Origin: QGON01 sp963691905
GTDB taxonomy: Bacteria; Pseudomonadota; Gammaproteobacteria; Chromatiales; Chromatiaceae
DNA length: 64,000 bases
Direction of reading: 5' to 3'
Assembly (NCBI GenBank): GCA_963691905.1
Contig: OY829893.1
Span: 806,001-870,000, forward strand
The position numbers were made by a program, and so were the translations under genes. Under the pieces are notes generated by a model, which was not told where the DNA came from, made no database searches, and worked only from the letters and a program-made list of their open reading frames with translations. Below, piece after piece: positions 27,080 to 35,703 of this stretch (position 1 is the first letter of the stretch; every line of letters begins with the position of its first letter).

Positions 27080-29283
27080 ATCGCTCACTCAGCCTGATCA
27101 AGTTTAAAAATTATTTCCGCTTGCTTCAGAGCCTGTCTCCGGAAATTATTGTGCTGAGCTTGTTTGAGTGTGAAGGGCAATGTGTTTGGTCCAGTAGTGA
27201 TGTGCATAGTGAAGATGGCTTGAAGCTTGAGAGTTATGCAATGAGTCATTCAGATGAATTGCGCGAAAAGAGTCCCGGTAATTTTAGATGGCGGCAGCTC
27301 GAAGACGGCGAAACGGTTTTCTCTCTTCATCTGAAAGATGAGGTGGATGATTGTGCGCTGAACCTGATTGTGCTCACGCGCGCCGACAAAATCTGGGGCG
27401 GGGCGGAGGTCAATGTTATTCGTGAAAGGTTGGCTGCGTTGGGTGAGTGTATATGTAATGAGCGTGATCTTAATATGGAGCTCGAGTCCATGGCGGATGA
27501 GCTCAGCATTCGCTATGAAGAGTTGAATCTTGTTTATCAGTCGGATACATACTCTATCGGGCTCTACCATGCAAAGGAATCATTGCGTCTTTTGGTAGCT
27601 GAATGCACCGGTGCGCTTGCAGTGGGCATGACGGCTCTGCTACTTCCAGACAAGAACATCAGTATTTATGATTATGACGAAGGTAATGCCTCAATTGGCA
27701 CTCCAAGATTGCAGGCCACTCTACAAGATGAGTATTACGAGAGGGTGAAAACACTGAAAGCTTCGATCGTGATCAACAGTTCACAGGATGCCGTTGAGCA
27801 TCAGTTCACCAGTGGTTTATCCTGTAAGTTTCTGCTTAGTCCGATAGAGGGTGGAAATGGGAACGTGATTGGCATGCTGGCTATCATTAATTCTGAACGC
27901 AGACGTGACTTCAGTAACAGCGATCGTAACCTGCTTGGCGTCATGTCAAAAAAGGTGACCAAGATCATTCAGGTTAACTACGATAGTTTGACCGGTCTGG
28001 AAAATACACATAGTTTTGAGTCCAGTGTCACAGGGCTTCTTGCCAAATCCAGGAGCCATGGCGTGAAACATGCCATCCTGAATATTGATATTGATCGTAT
28101 CGGGGTGATTAATGATATCGGGGGGCGTGAAGCGGGTGATGCTGCGATCTGCCTAGTGGCGGAAAGTATTGTGAAAACAGTGCGCACAGAGGATTCAGTA
28201 GCACGTTTAAGCGGTGATGAGTTCGGTGTGCTGCTGGAAAACTGTCCCCTGGAGACAGCTGAGAGGTTGGCGGGACGCATCAGCCAGGAGATTGCTTTGA
28301 TTGATTTTTCCTGGGAAGAATTCACACACGAACTCAGCGCCTGTATTGGGGTTGCTGCAATTACAGTACAGAGCGAGTCAGTTGCTGCGATATTGAGCTC
28401 TGTAGAAGTTGCGCGAAATGCGGCAAAGGAGCGAGGCAAAAGCCGCATCCAGGTCTATGAACAGGGTGATACTGATCTTCAACGTCGCCGGGATGAGATG
28501 CAGTGGGTTGGTCGTATCCAGGCAGCGCTGCGTGAAAGCCGCTTCCAGTTGTATGGCCAGCTGATCCAAAGTCTCGAAACTCAAAATGACGAGCGGCATT
28601 ACGAGGTGTTACTGCGCATGCTTGATGAGCAGGGTGCGTTGGTTCCGCCTGGGAAATTTCTGCCTGCGGCAGAACACTATAACCTGATGACAAGTATCGA
28701 TCGTTGGGTTGTCCAACAGACCTTTGATCAGATGCTGTCGATGGCTGGCGGTTTGCATACGTTCCCCTGTCATCTGTCGGTAAATCTGTCCGGCCAGTCG
28801 ATGAGTGATGAAGACTTTGCAGACTTTGTCTGCGAACAGCTTAAACGGTTGGGTTCATATACAAATCTCATCTGTTTCGAAGTGACAGAATCAGCAACTA
28901 TAGCAAACCTGGATGAGGCAAAGCAGTTTATGGCCAAGGTTAAATCCCTGGGTTGTACGTTTTCCCTGGATGACTTTGGTACCGGCCTTAGCTCCTTTGC
29001 CTATTTGCGGAATTTGGATGTTGACTACCTCAAGATCGATGGCTCTTTTGTACGCAAGATAGATGTAGACCCGGTGTCTGAAATCATGGTGTCCGCAATC
29101 AATCAGGTCGGACACGCCATGGGATTGCTGACGATAGCTGAGTATGTCGAGAACGAGGCGATAAGCCTGAAACTGTGTGATATCGGAGTGGATTTCGGTC
29201 AGGGTTACGCACTGGAAAAACCGAAACCACTGCAAGCATGCCTTGAAGATATTGTGCGTGAAAAACAAGTGGCAAACGGGTAA
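27076..29283 (+). CDS. GGDEF-EAL cyclic-di-GMP turnover protein
   Basis: A 735-residue cytoplasmic protein. The first 150 residues are unfamiliar; a GAF-like domain follows (about 170-305), then GGDEF (about 310-470) with LTGLENTHSF and active-site variant LSGDEF, then EAL (about 480-725). The EAL has YEVLLRM in place of EALLR but retains NLSGQS, EVTES, DDFGTG, LKIDGSFV, AEYVE and GQGYALEKP, so phosphodiesterase activity is plausible. The GGDEF could be active or serve as a GTP sensor. It overlaps the response regulator gene, and its stop is 7 bases before the STAS-ATPase gene, tying cyclic-di-GMP turnover to pilus assembly. Confidence 0.93.
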   Translation: MNRSLSLIKFKNYFRLLQSLSPEIIVLSLFECEGQCVWSSSDVHSEDGLKLESYAMSHSDELREKSPGNFRWRQLEDGETVFSLHLKDEVDDCALNLIVLTRADKIWGGAEVNVIRERLAALGECICNERDLNMELESMADELSIRYEELNLVYQSDTYSIGLYHAKESLRLLVAECTGALAVGMTALLLPDKNISIYDYDEGNASIGTPRLQATLQDEYYERVKTLKASIVINSSQDAVEHQFTSGLSCKFLLSPIEGGNGNVIGMLAIINSERRRDFSNSDRNLLGVMSKKVTKIIQVNYDSLTGLENTHSFESSVTGLLAKSRSHGVKHAILNIDIDRIGVINDIGGREAGDAAICLVAESIVKTVRTEDSVARLSGDEFGVLLENCPLETAERLAGRISQEIALIDFSWEEFTHELSACIGVAAITVQSESVAAILSSVEVARNAAKERGKSRIQVYEQGDTDLQRRRDEMQWVGRIQAALRESRFQLYGQLIQSLETQNDERHYEVLLRMLDEQGALVPPGKFLPAAEHYNLMTSIDRWVVQQTFDQMLSMAGGLHTFPCHLSVNLSGQSMSDEDFADFVCEQLKRLGSYTNLICFEVTESATIANLDEAKQFMAKVKSLGCTFSLDDFGTGLSSFAYLRNLDVDYLKIDGSFVRKIDVDPVSEIMVSAINQVGHAMGLLTIAEYVENEAISLKLCDIGVDFGQGYALEKPKPLQACLEDIVREKQVANG

Positions 29284-29290
29284 GAGTGAA

Positions 29291-31372
29291 ATGTCTACCG
29301 CGTCGGTGACAGCTATCGAAATTGAAGATGCTCCGGTGGCCAATGCTGTGATGCGTACCCGAATGGGTGTCATGACCTACCTGGCGCCAAAAGGTATTCT
29401 TTCCACTGATGAAGAGCTTCAGCCGCTGCATGAAGCAATAGAAACCTGCCTGCAACAGTGGGAAACCCAAGTCGTTATAGATCTGTCTTCGGTACCGTTG
29501 GTTCACAGCAGGGCATTGGAAACCCTGCTGGATGCACAAGAGAAACTGGCCAAGACAGGCGGTTGGTTAAAGGTGTCCAATGCAGGGGCGCTGATTCGGG
29601 AAGTATTCGCCATCACCGGCTTGTGCAAAGCTATTGCGGTGATTGAAGCGGGTCAGGAAAAAACGGTTGTGCCTGTACCTGCTCCAACGGCTGAAAAGAT
29701 CCGCTTCGGAGATCTCCTGGTGGAGATGGGACTGCTCACAGGTGAGCGTGTGAATGAGGCGCTTATCCAGCAGAAGAAGACCGGTCAGCGGCTGGGACAG
29801 ATTATTGTCGACAAGGGATGGGTGACTGAGAAGTCCCTGCTGGAGGTTTTGAGTCAGCAGCTGGGGATACCCTTCTCAAATCTGCGTGTTGGGCTTTACG
29901 ATCCGGAGATTGTAGATCTGCTGGATGTCGAAGTGGCGCGGCGTTTGAAAATGTTGCCTCTATTTCGCTTGCGTGATGTGCTCTATCTTGCCACTTCGGA
30001 TCCTCAGGCGGTGCCGAGTTTTGGCGAGGTGGAGGAGCGCACTGGCTTGCGGGTTCAGCCTGTATTGGCGCGCAAGGAAGATATCATCAAGGCCATCAGC
30101 GAGGCTCACTCCGACAACAGTTACGGCGCCGAAATGATGGAGGCGCTGGAGGAGGACTTCGAACTTGTTGAAAACAAGTTATCTGACGACTATTCGACAA
30201 TCGATGATCTGGCTGCGGGCAGTCCGGTCATCAACATGGTCAACTCGATTATTCAGCGTGCGGTACATGATGGCGCCAGTGATATTCATATCGAGCCATC
30301 ACGGAAAATATCCCGTGTGCGTTTCCGTATCGACGGTTTGCTTTATGAAGTCATGACACCGCGCCAGGAATTGCATCCTGCAATTGTGTCTCGCCTTAAG
30401 GTCATGGCAAATCTGGATATCGCAGAGAGGCGTCTGCCCCAGGATGGGCGCATTCAGGTGCATACACATGGGCGCCCGATCGATCTGCGTTTCAGTTCAC
30501 TTCCCGGTCTGTATGGCGAAAAGGTCGTACTGCGGGTGCTCGACAAGAATCAGGCGATTCTCAATGTCTCCAAGCTGGGTATGATCGACACCAACCTCAC
30601 TGGCTTCAAACGGCTGTTGGATCGCAGTTTTGGACTGGTACTTGTTACCGGCCCGACCGGGAGCGGCAAGACAACGACACTCTATTCGGCAATCAACTAT
30701 CTCAACAGCATTGAAAAGAACATCGTCACCATTGAAGACCCGGTGGAGTATCAGTTGGATATCGTCAATCAAAATCCTGTCAAGGAACAGATAGGCCTGA
30801 CCTTCGCAAAGATGCTCAAGCATGTATTGCGGCAGGATCCGGACGTGGTGATGGTGGGAGAGATTCGTGAGCGTGAAACCGCCGAGATTGCGGTGCAGGC
30901 TGCGCTCACTGGCCATTTGGTGTTGTCCACTCTGCATACTAATGACAGTGTGGGTGCGGTAACACGCATGATCGATATGGGGGTAGAACCCTATCTGCTG
31001 TCGTCCGCGCTTATCGGTGTTGTTGCGCAGCGTCTTGTGCGATGTGTCTGCCCATCATGTAAAACCGATTTCCTCGCGTCACCGGAGATGATTGAGCGTT
31101 ACAACTGGCAGGAACACGGCAAGGTGCGGCTCTCCAGGGGGCGCGGTTGTCCGGAATGCTATGACTCCGGTTATAAGGGCCGCATGGGCGTGCACGAGAT
31201 TGTCGAAACAGACAGTGAACTGCAGCGACTGATTATCACCAATCCATCGCGCGACCAGCTCACGAAATTTATGCATGAGCACAGGATCAGGACACTGTTC
31301 GACGATGGTCTGGGGCGTGTGCTCGAAGGTAAGACCACCATTGAAGAGATCTCGCGTGTGGTCAATATTTGA
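29291..31372 (+). CDS. STAS-MshEN-GspE/PilB assembly ATPase
   Basis: A 693-residue hexameric-type secretion ATPase with an unusual front end. Residues about 22-122 form a STAS domain (VVIDLSSVPLVHSRALETLL, candidate phospho-Ser S73). Residues 138-190 are a tandem MshEN cyclic-di-GMP site: two 24-residue motifs (RFGDLLVEMG...ALIQQ and RLGQIIVDKG...VLSQQ) separated by exactly five residues. The ATPase has Walker A GPTGSGKTT (454-462), Asp box, Walker B DPDVVMVGEIR, His box STLHTND and a zinc site CPSC...CPEC (587-623). The ATG at 29291 is chosen over an upstream in-frame start that lies inside the preceding gene. It is predicted to power pilus extension in a cyclic-di-GMP-dependent way. Confidence 0.94.
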   Translation: MSTASVTAIEIEDAPVANAVMRTRMGVMTYLAPKGILSTDEELQPLHEAIETCLQQWETQVVIDLSSVPLVHSRALETLLDAQEKLAKTGGWLKVSNAGALIREVFAITGLCKAIAVIEAGQEKTVVPVPAPTAEKIRFGDLLVEMGLLTGERVNEALIQQKKTGQRLGQIIVDKGWVTEKSLLEVLSQQLGIPFSNLRVGLYDPEIVDLLDVEVARRLKMLPLFRLRDVLYLATSDPQAVPSFGEVEERTGLRVQPVLARKEDIIKAISEAHSDNSYGAEMMEALEEDFELVENKLSDDYSTIDDLAAGSPVINMVNSIIQRAVHDGASDIHIEPSRKISRVRFRIDGLLYEVMTPRQELHPAIVSRLKVMANLDIAERRLPQDGRIQVHTHGRPIDLRFSSLPGLYGEKVVLRVLDKNQAILNVSKLGMIDTNLTGFKRLLDRSFGLVLVTGPTGSGKTTTLYSAINYLNSIEKNIVTIEDPVEYQLDIVNQNPVKEQIGLTFAKMLKHVLRQDPDVVMVGEIRERETAEIAVQAALTGHLVLSTLHTNDSVGAVTRMIDMGVEPYLLSSALIGVVAQRLVRCVCPSCKTDFLASPEMIERYNWQEHGKVRLSRGRGCPECYDSGYKGRMGVHEIVETDSELQRLIITNPSRDQLTKFMHEHRIRTLFDDGLGRVLEGKTTIEEISRVVNI

Positions 31373-31418
31373 ATGCAGAGCCGTGGCTTTGCTAAACACG
31401 ACAAATGCAGATTATTCT

Positions 31419-31500
31419 GGTGCGCATGGCACAGCCTACCAGAGGCGTATGCGATTAATCGCGCTAAACCTAGCAAGCGTAGGGTGCGTCATGCGCACCA
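31419..31500. repeat. Two GTAGGGTGCGC-family half-sites
   Basis: An inverted half at 31419-31440 (GGTGCGCATGGCACAGCCTACC) and a direct half at 31479-31500 (GTAGGGTGCGTCATGCGCACC) lie between the ATPase and platform-protein genes. Their arrangement is the reverse of the usual converging pair. Confidence 0.6.
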
Positions 31501-31532
31501 AGCACAACTGAGCTTGAGTGAATGTAACTGCC

Positions 31533-32657
31533 ATGGCTATCGAACTTAACAGACCTGCCAGGAAAGCGAATACAAAAGCAATCAACCTGGGTAAGGTTTT
31601 CTCCGGGCTGGCACCCAAGCGCCGCATCAGTAACAAGGATCGGCGTTTCTTCACTGAACGAATGGCTTTGATGCTGTCGACCGGCACCAATCTGCACATC
31701 AGTCTGCAGGCACTGGAGGGGCAGCTGGAAAACCTAAGCATGCAGGCGCTGGTCGAACAGTTGATCGAGGATGTTGGCGAAGGCAAGCAGTTTTCGCAAG
31801 CCCTTGCGAAGCATCCGGACGTCTTTTCCCAAACCTATATCAACCTGATCGGCGCCAGCGAAGAGGGCGGTTTCATGCACGAGGTGCTGGAGCAGTTGCT
31901 GGAGATGGAGGAAAAACGCGAGAAGCTGCAGCGCACCATGTTTTCTGCGCTCTCATATCCCGTTTTTCTGCTGTTGTTCGCCCTGGGGGTGGTGGTATTC
32001 GTGCTGGTCGTGGTTTTTCCCAAGTTTGCCGATATGTTCAGCAGTATTCAGGATCAGCTTCCTGGAACTACCTTGTTCCTGATGGCGGCAAGTCACTTGT
32101 TCCGTGAGCAGTGGGCCTATCTGCTGACCGGTTTGGCCCTGTTATTGATCGGGCTCAGATACTGGGCCGCCAGCAATAACGGACGTCATTGGCTCGACTG
32201 GTCAAAACTGCATCTGCCGGGACTGCGTGGCATCTTTGTCAGACTCTACCTGATGCAATCGATGCGCGTACTCAGCCTGTCGCTAAGCAATGGCGTGGGC
32301 ATTTTGGATGCGCTGCATGCCAGCCGCGATGTGGTGCACAACCGGCTGTTTCACCAATTCATCGATGGAGTGGAGCAGCGAGTCGAGGGTGGTGATGGTA
32401 TTGCGGCAGGTTTCAAGGATACCGGCTTCATCCCCCCGATGGTGCATCAGATGATTAAAACCGGCGAGGAGACCGGCAGCCTGCCCAAGGTCATGGCCAG
32501 GCTTGCTGATTTCTATGAAGGTGAGCTGTCGGCGCGTCTGGAAACCGTCTCCCGTCTTGCCGAGCCGGTGATGCTGCTGGTTATGGGTGTGGTGGTCGGG
32601 GTGTTGGTCAGCTCGTTGATTCTGCCCATATTCAAGTTGTCCAGAGCGGTTGGATAG
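31533..32657 (+). CDS. GspF/PilC/MshG-type inner-membrane platform protein
   Basis: A 374-residue polytopic protein with two T2SSF domains. The first contains FFTERMALMLSTGTNLHISLQAL and the second MRVLSLSLSNGVGILDALHA; both end in hydrophobic hairpins (YPVFLLLFALGVVVFVLVVVF and PVMLLVMGVVVGVLVSSLILPIF). KTGEETGSLPKVM is the usual family motif. ATG 31533 is preferred; a GTG at 31518 would add five residues. It forms the assembly platform contacted by the upstream ATPase. Confidence 0.94.
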   Translation: MAIELNRPARKANTKAINLGKVFSGLAPKRRISNKDRRFFTERMALMLSTGTNLHISLQALEGQLENLSMQALVEQLIEDVGEGKQFSQALAKHPDVFSQTYINLIGASEEGGFMHEVLEQLLEMEEKREKLQRTMFSALSYPVFLLLFALGVVVFVLVVVFPKFADMFSSIQDQLPGTTLFLMAASHLFREQWAYLLTGLALLLIGLRYWAASNNGRHWLDWSKLHLPGLRGIFVRLYLMQSMRVLSLSLSNGVGILDALHASRDVVHNRLFHQFIDGVEQRVEGGDGIAAGFKDTGFIPPMVHQMIKTGEETGSLPKVMARLADFYEGELSARLETVSRLAEPVMLLVMGVVVGVLVSSLILPIFKLSRAVG

Positions 32658-32759
32658 ATTAATACCAATCAGGATTAAAGAAACCAGAACCGCAGCCGAT
32701 ACCCAAAATATGCTGGAGACGGCCATTGAACAAGTTTATCGACTTTGAGGGTTGAACGA

Positions 32760-33332
32760 ATGAAACGTGAAATCAGAACAGGGCAAAAAGGTTTTACCTT
32801 GGTTGAACTCCTGATTGTGGTAATTATCCTGGCCCTGTTGGCAGCCATTGTGGTGCCGCAGTTTGCCTCTTCCACTGACGATGCCAAGCTCTCGTCACTC
32901 GATACCACGCTGTCCAATATGCGTGCGTCGATCGACCTCTATTATCAGCAGCATGGAGAATACCCCGGCAAGAATACCGCAGAAGATCTGGCTTGTACCG
33001 CTACCGATGGCACCGGCACTGGTGGTGCAGGTGCGCAAGGCGTCCAGGCGTTTCTCGATCAGCTCAGTATGTTCACAGATGATGATGGTGGTGCCTGCAG
33101 TATCAAGGATACCAACTTCAAGTACGGCCCCTATCTGAAGAAAAACACCCTGCCTGGAAACCCGATCACTGATGTTGCCACTCTGGAGGTGATTGCCATT
33201 GGTGACATCCTGATGTCCGGTACTGCACCCAATGGCGGTTGGAAGTATGATGTTGAGGTAGGGAAGTTCATCGCCAATGACACCACCGACCCGGATGGTG
33301 GAGGCGCTGCGGTATCTTACGATAAGCATTGA
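32760..33332 (+). CDS. Major pseudopilin/prepilin, GspG-like
   Basis: A 190-residue type IV pilin-like protein. A short leader MKREIRTGQKG is followed by FTLVELLIVVIILALLAA, with Glu at +5 after the prepilin peptidase site. The first half of the mature domain (LYYQQHGEYPG) resembles GspG or MSHA-type pilins; the second half has a Gly/Asp-rich loop and two Cys. ATG 32760 is preferred over a TTG at 32745. This is the likely main subunit of the filament. No prepilin peptidase gene is in the window. Confidence 0.92.
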   Translation: MKREIRTGQKGFTLVELLIVVIILALLAAIVVPQFASSTDDAKLSSLDTTLSNMRASIDLYYQQHGEYPGKNTAEDLACTATDGTGTGGAGAQGVQAFLDQLSMFTDDDGGACSIKDTNFKYGPYLKKNTLPGNPITDVATLEVIAIGDILMSGTAPNGGWKYDVEVGKFIANDTTDPDGGGAAVSYDKH

Positions 33333-33380
33333 TGTTCTGTCGGATGCACTTCAGCAGGCATGGAAATTCCGCCTGTAGCT

Positions 33381-33944
33381 ATGAGGAAGCAGACCGGTTT
33401 CAGCCTGATTGAATTGACTGTCATTGTTGCGATACTGGGGATCACCGCACTTGTGGTGATCCCCGATTTTTCTTCCACTGATCCTCAAAGACTCGAACTG
33501 GCTGCGAATAGGGTGGCCGAGGCGCTCCGGTATGCCAAGCGCGAGGCGATACGCACGGGCGGGATTCGGGGCGTGCTGGTCGATACTGACGATGGGGAAC
33601 CCCTCGGAAAAGACATTACGGTTTTCGAACCGGATCTCAGCGCCAGCCCCTTCGGTATACTTACCAAGCTCACTCACCCGGTCAGCAGACAACCCTACGA
33701 TTTTTTTCTGGAACAATCCTCAACGACGCGCGGTGTGGAATTCGCGAGCAGCGCAAAGCCCTTCTCCTTCGAAGGCGTTTCCGGAAGCCAAAATAACCTC
33801 TTCTTCACTGCGCAGGGTGTGCCGGTTTGGGTGGAGGACAGCGTACTCAGCCGGTTTACGGGGGGTGATATCCAATTAACCTACGGGGGTCAGGATATAA
33901 TCATAACCATTCAACCCGTTACGGGCCGGGTGATGGTGCAGTGA
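33381..33944 (+). CDS. GspH/FimT-like minor pilin
   Basis: About 187 residues from ATG 33381 (leader MRKQTG, then FSLIELTVIVAILGITALVV with Glu at +5); an ATG at 33360 would lengthen the leader by seven. The soluble part has the GspH pattern RVAEALRYAKREAIRTGG and a C-terminal FFTAQGVPVW. It overlaps the next pilin gene by four bases (GTGA). Likely a minor subunit in the priming complex. Confidence 0.88.
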   Translation: MRKQTGFSLIELTVIVAILGITALVVIPDFSSTDPQRLELAANRVAEALRYAKREAIRTGGIRGVLVDTDDGEPLGKDITVFEPDLSASPFGILTKLTHPVSRQPYDFFLEQSSTTRGVEFASSAKPFSFEGVSGSQNNLFFTAQGVPVWVEDSVLSRFTGGDIQLTYGGQDIIITIQPVTGRVMVQ

Positions 33945-34417
33945 ACTGGAGTCGCTTTATGGTGCGCACAGCGCACCCTACTCACCGTAAGGTGCGCCAT
34001 GCGCACCATGCAACCGGCTTCAGTTACACGGAGGTACTTGTCGCCATCACCCTGATCGCCATCACCCTGATACCCGCACTCGAATCCCTGCACAGCGGTG
34101 TGTTGGGCAGCGGCATCCACAGTGCTCACGCGAACCACCATTATCGGCTCACCGGAAAGATGGAAGAGATCCTGGCCAAACCCTTCTCCTCACTCGAACA
34201 GGAAGCCGATACTGCCGGAGGCCCTGCGGTGATTGTTGACGCCTATTCCGACACGGCAGGCACTGCAAGCCGTCGTCTGGTCTATCTGGCGAGCTACGAC
34301 GGTGACAACGTCGATGCCGATAACAACCACTTCACCGATGTTGATGCGGGCCTGCTATGGGTAAAGGTGCAGATCGAGGGAGAAAATCAGACACTGGAAA
34401 GCCTGATCAGTCAATAA
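33941..34417 (+). CDS. GspI/PilV/MshD-like minor pilin with repeat-derived leader
   Basis: A 158-residue prepilin with hydrophobic N-terminus FSYTEVLVAITLIAITLIP and Glu at +5. The leader is unusually long (26 residues, NWSRFMVRTAHPTHRKVRHAHHATG) because the palindromic repeat at 33961-34009 is translated within it. The GTG start overlaps the previous TGA, so translation of the repeat seems real unless an internal start is used (ATG at 33959 begins within it too). Minor pilin role is predicted from family and order. Confidence 0.85.
   Translation: MNWSRFMVRTAHPTHRKVRHAHHATGFSYTEVLVAITLIAITLIPALESLHSGVLGSGIHSAHANHHYRLTGKMEEILAKPFSSLEQEADTAGGPAVIVDAYSDTAGTASRRLVYLASYDGDNVDADNNHFTDVDAGLLWVKVQIEGENQTLESLISQ
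33961..34009. repeat. GTAGGGTGCGC-family pair inside a pilin gene
   Basis: Half-sites at 33961-33981 and 33987-34009 lie in the coding region for the leader of the GspI/PilV-like pilin. Both are inside an uninterrupted frame, so the repeat has become protein-coding. Confidence 0.65.
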
Positions 34418-34445
34418 ATCAATACTCCCGCCGCTAACCCAAGAG

Positions 34446-34498
34446 GTAGGGTGCGCTGTGCGCACCTCAATAGTTCCGGTGCGCACAGCGCACCCTAC
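34446..34498. repeat. Perfect 21-bp GTAGGGTGCGC-family hairpin
   Basis: Arms 34446-34466 and 34478-34498 are exact reverse complements around an 11-base loop. This is the cleanest member of the family and shows the full consensus arm. It separates two pilin genes and begins 28 bases after the stop of the first. Confidence 0.85.
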
Positions 34499-34509
34499 GA
34501 AATATCTGG

Positions 34510-35496
34510 ATGACTGCTGCAAAAAACCACAACCAGGGTTACACCTATGTCGAACTGATGCTGGCCGTCGTTCTGGCCGGCATGCTGGTACTTGGCTTGT
34601 CCGGCGTGGTTGGCAACGCGCTGCAGACCCGGGATGTGGTACATGAAAAGAACGACACGACCCGCCAGGCGCGCCTTGCCATGCAACGCATGGTGCGGGC
34701 GGTGAGTCACTCAAGATTGCTGCTGTTGCCTTTGAATGACAATCCCGCTACCAACTGGCCGGAGAATATTCGTGAACAGACGGTCCCGGCTTCACCGCCG
34801 GTCGGTGACAGCACCCTGGCCACTGCTGTACTTGCCGTTACCCTGCCTGCCTATCAGGATCTGGATAACAACGGTATCTCCGATGCTGATAACGATGGTG
34901 ATGGGCAGCTAGACGAAGATATAGGCGCGGATAACAATTTCGATGCAGCCCCCGGCATTTATCTGATCGACGATAATGGAAACGGTGCACTGGATGACTC
35001 GGCTGATGCCGACCCGCTGTCAGATAATGATGAAGACGGTGTGGCGATCGAGGAGACCCTGAACGCCCTGGATGACGATGGTGATGGCAGCGTCGACGAA
35101 GATCTCTCAGCGGATGTCAACGGAGATGGCAAGTCCGGTGCGATCGGTGTTGACGATGATTTGAGTGGCTCTGTCGACGAAGACAATAAAAGTGATGATG
35201 ACGAAGATGGTCAGGTAGATGAGGACTGGTACGACTCGCTGGTGTTCTATTTAGATAATGGTGTCCTGAAGGAACGAAACCCTGTTCCCTGGGACGCTAA
35301 CGGTGACAGCCAAGTGACGGGTGCTGACTTTATTACCTCTGACCTGGCCGAAAACGTCACGTATTTTCGTATTGAACGAATTTTACAAGGGAGTGATTTA
35401 TACCAGCTTCTAGATCTGACGCTGGAAATCACCTCTCCAACCAGCGGTGAAACCGTCAGCTTGCGTACCCAGGTTCGAGTGGGGGGGGGGTTGTGA
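34510..35496 (+). CDS. PilW/GspJ/MshO-like minor pilin with acidic Ca-type loops
   Basis: A 328-residue prepilin (leader MTAAKNHNQG, then YTYVELMLAVVLAGMLVLGL, Glu at +5). The central third (about residues 115-240) is dominated by EF-hand or dockerin-like loops such as DADNDGDGQLDED, DDDGDGSVDED, DVNGDGKSG and DDDEDGQVDED, a pattern of Asp at positions 1, 3 and 5 typical of calcium binding. The C-terminus returns to pilin-like sequence. The last codons contain a run of ten G (35481-35490). Insertion of such a domain in a minor pilin suggests calcium-dependent assembly or adhesion. Confidence 0.88.
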   Translation: MTAAKNHNQGYTYVELMLAVVLAGMLVLGLSGVVGNALQTRDVVHEKNDTTRQARLAMQRMVRAVSHSRLLLLPLNDNPATNWPENIREQTVPASPPVGDSTLATAVLAVTLPAYQDLDNNGISDADNDGDGQLDEDIGADNNFDAAPGIYLIDDNGNGALDDSADADPLSDNDEDGVAIEETLNALDDDGDGSVDEDLSADVNGDGKSGAIGVDDDLSGSVDEDNKSDDDEDGQVDEDWYDSLVFYLDNGVLKERNPVPWDANGDSQVTGADFITSDLAENVTYFRIERILQGSDLYQLLDLTLEITSPTSGETVSLRTQVRVGGGL

Positions 35497-35503
35497 TGGG
35501 TTT

Positions 35504-35682
35504 GGTGCGCAGATTGCACCCTGCGCCATGTATTCATCGTTTTTCATGGTACGCATGGCGCACCCTACGCGATGTATTCACCGTATTTCATGGTGCGCGT
35601 GGCGCACCCTACGTAATGTACCCACCGTATTTTATGGCGCATCCTACGCAATGCGCAAACCGTAGGGTGCGCTGTGCGCACC
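35504..35682. repeat. Array of five GTAGGGTGCGC-family half-sites
   Basis: Half-sites occur at 35504-35524, 35548-35568, 35592-35612, 35634-35646 and 35662-35682. The first four point one way and the last is inverted. Similar spacers containing TGTATTCA/TGTACCCA and CCGTATTT separate them, so 44-base units look tandemly duplicated. The array fills the gap before the giant pilin-like gene. Short frames across it are made of repeat sequence and are not genes. Confidence 0.75.
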
Positions 35683-35703
35683 ATCTCCCCCAATAGTGAT
35701 GAT

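Noticed and set aside
29177..29290. Upstream in-frame extension of the STAS-ATPase
   Set aside because: It lies within the 3' end of the GGDEF-EAL gene, and the ATG at 29291 immediately follows that gene's stop.
35447..35696. Two short overlapping frames rich in HP and WRT residues between the PilW-like and giant genes
   Set aside because: They are translations of the GTAGGGTGCGC repeat array, not genes; they are noted only as possible read-through tails after slippage of the G10 tract.
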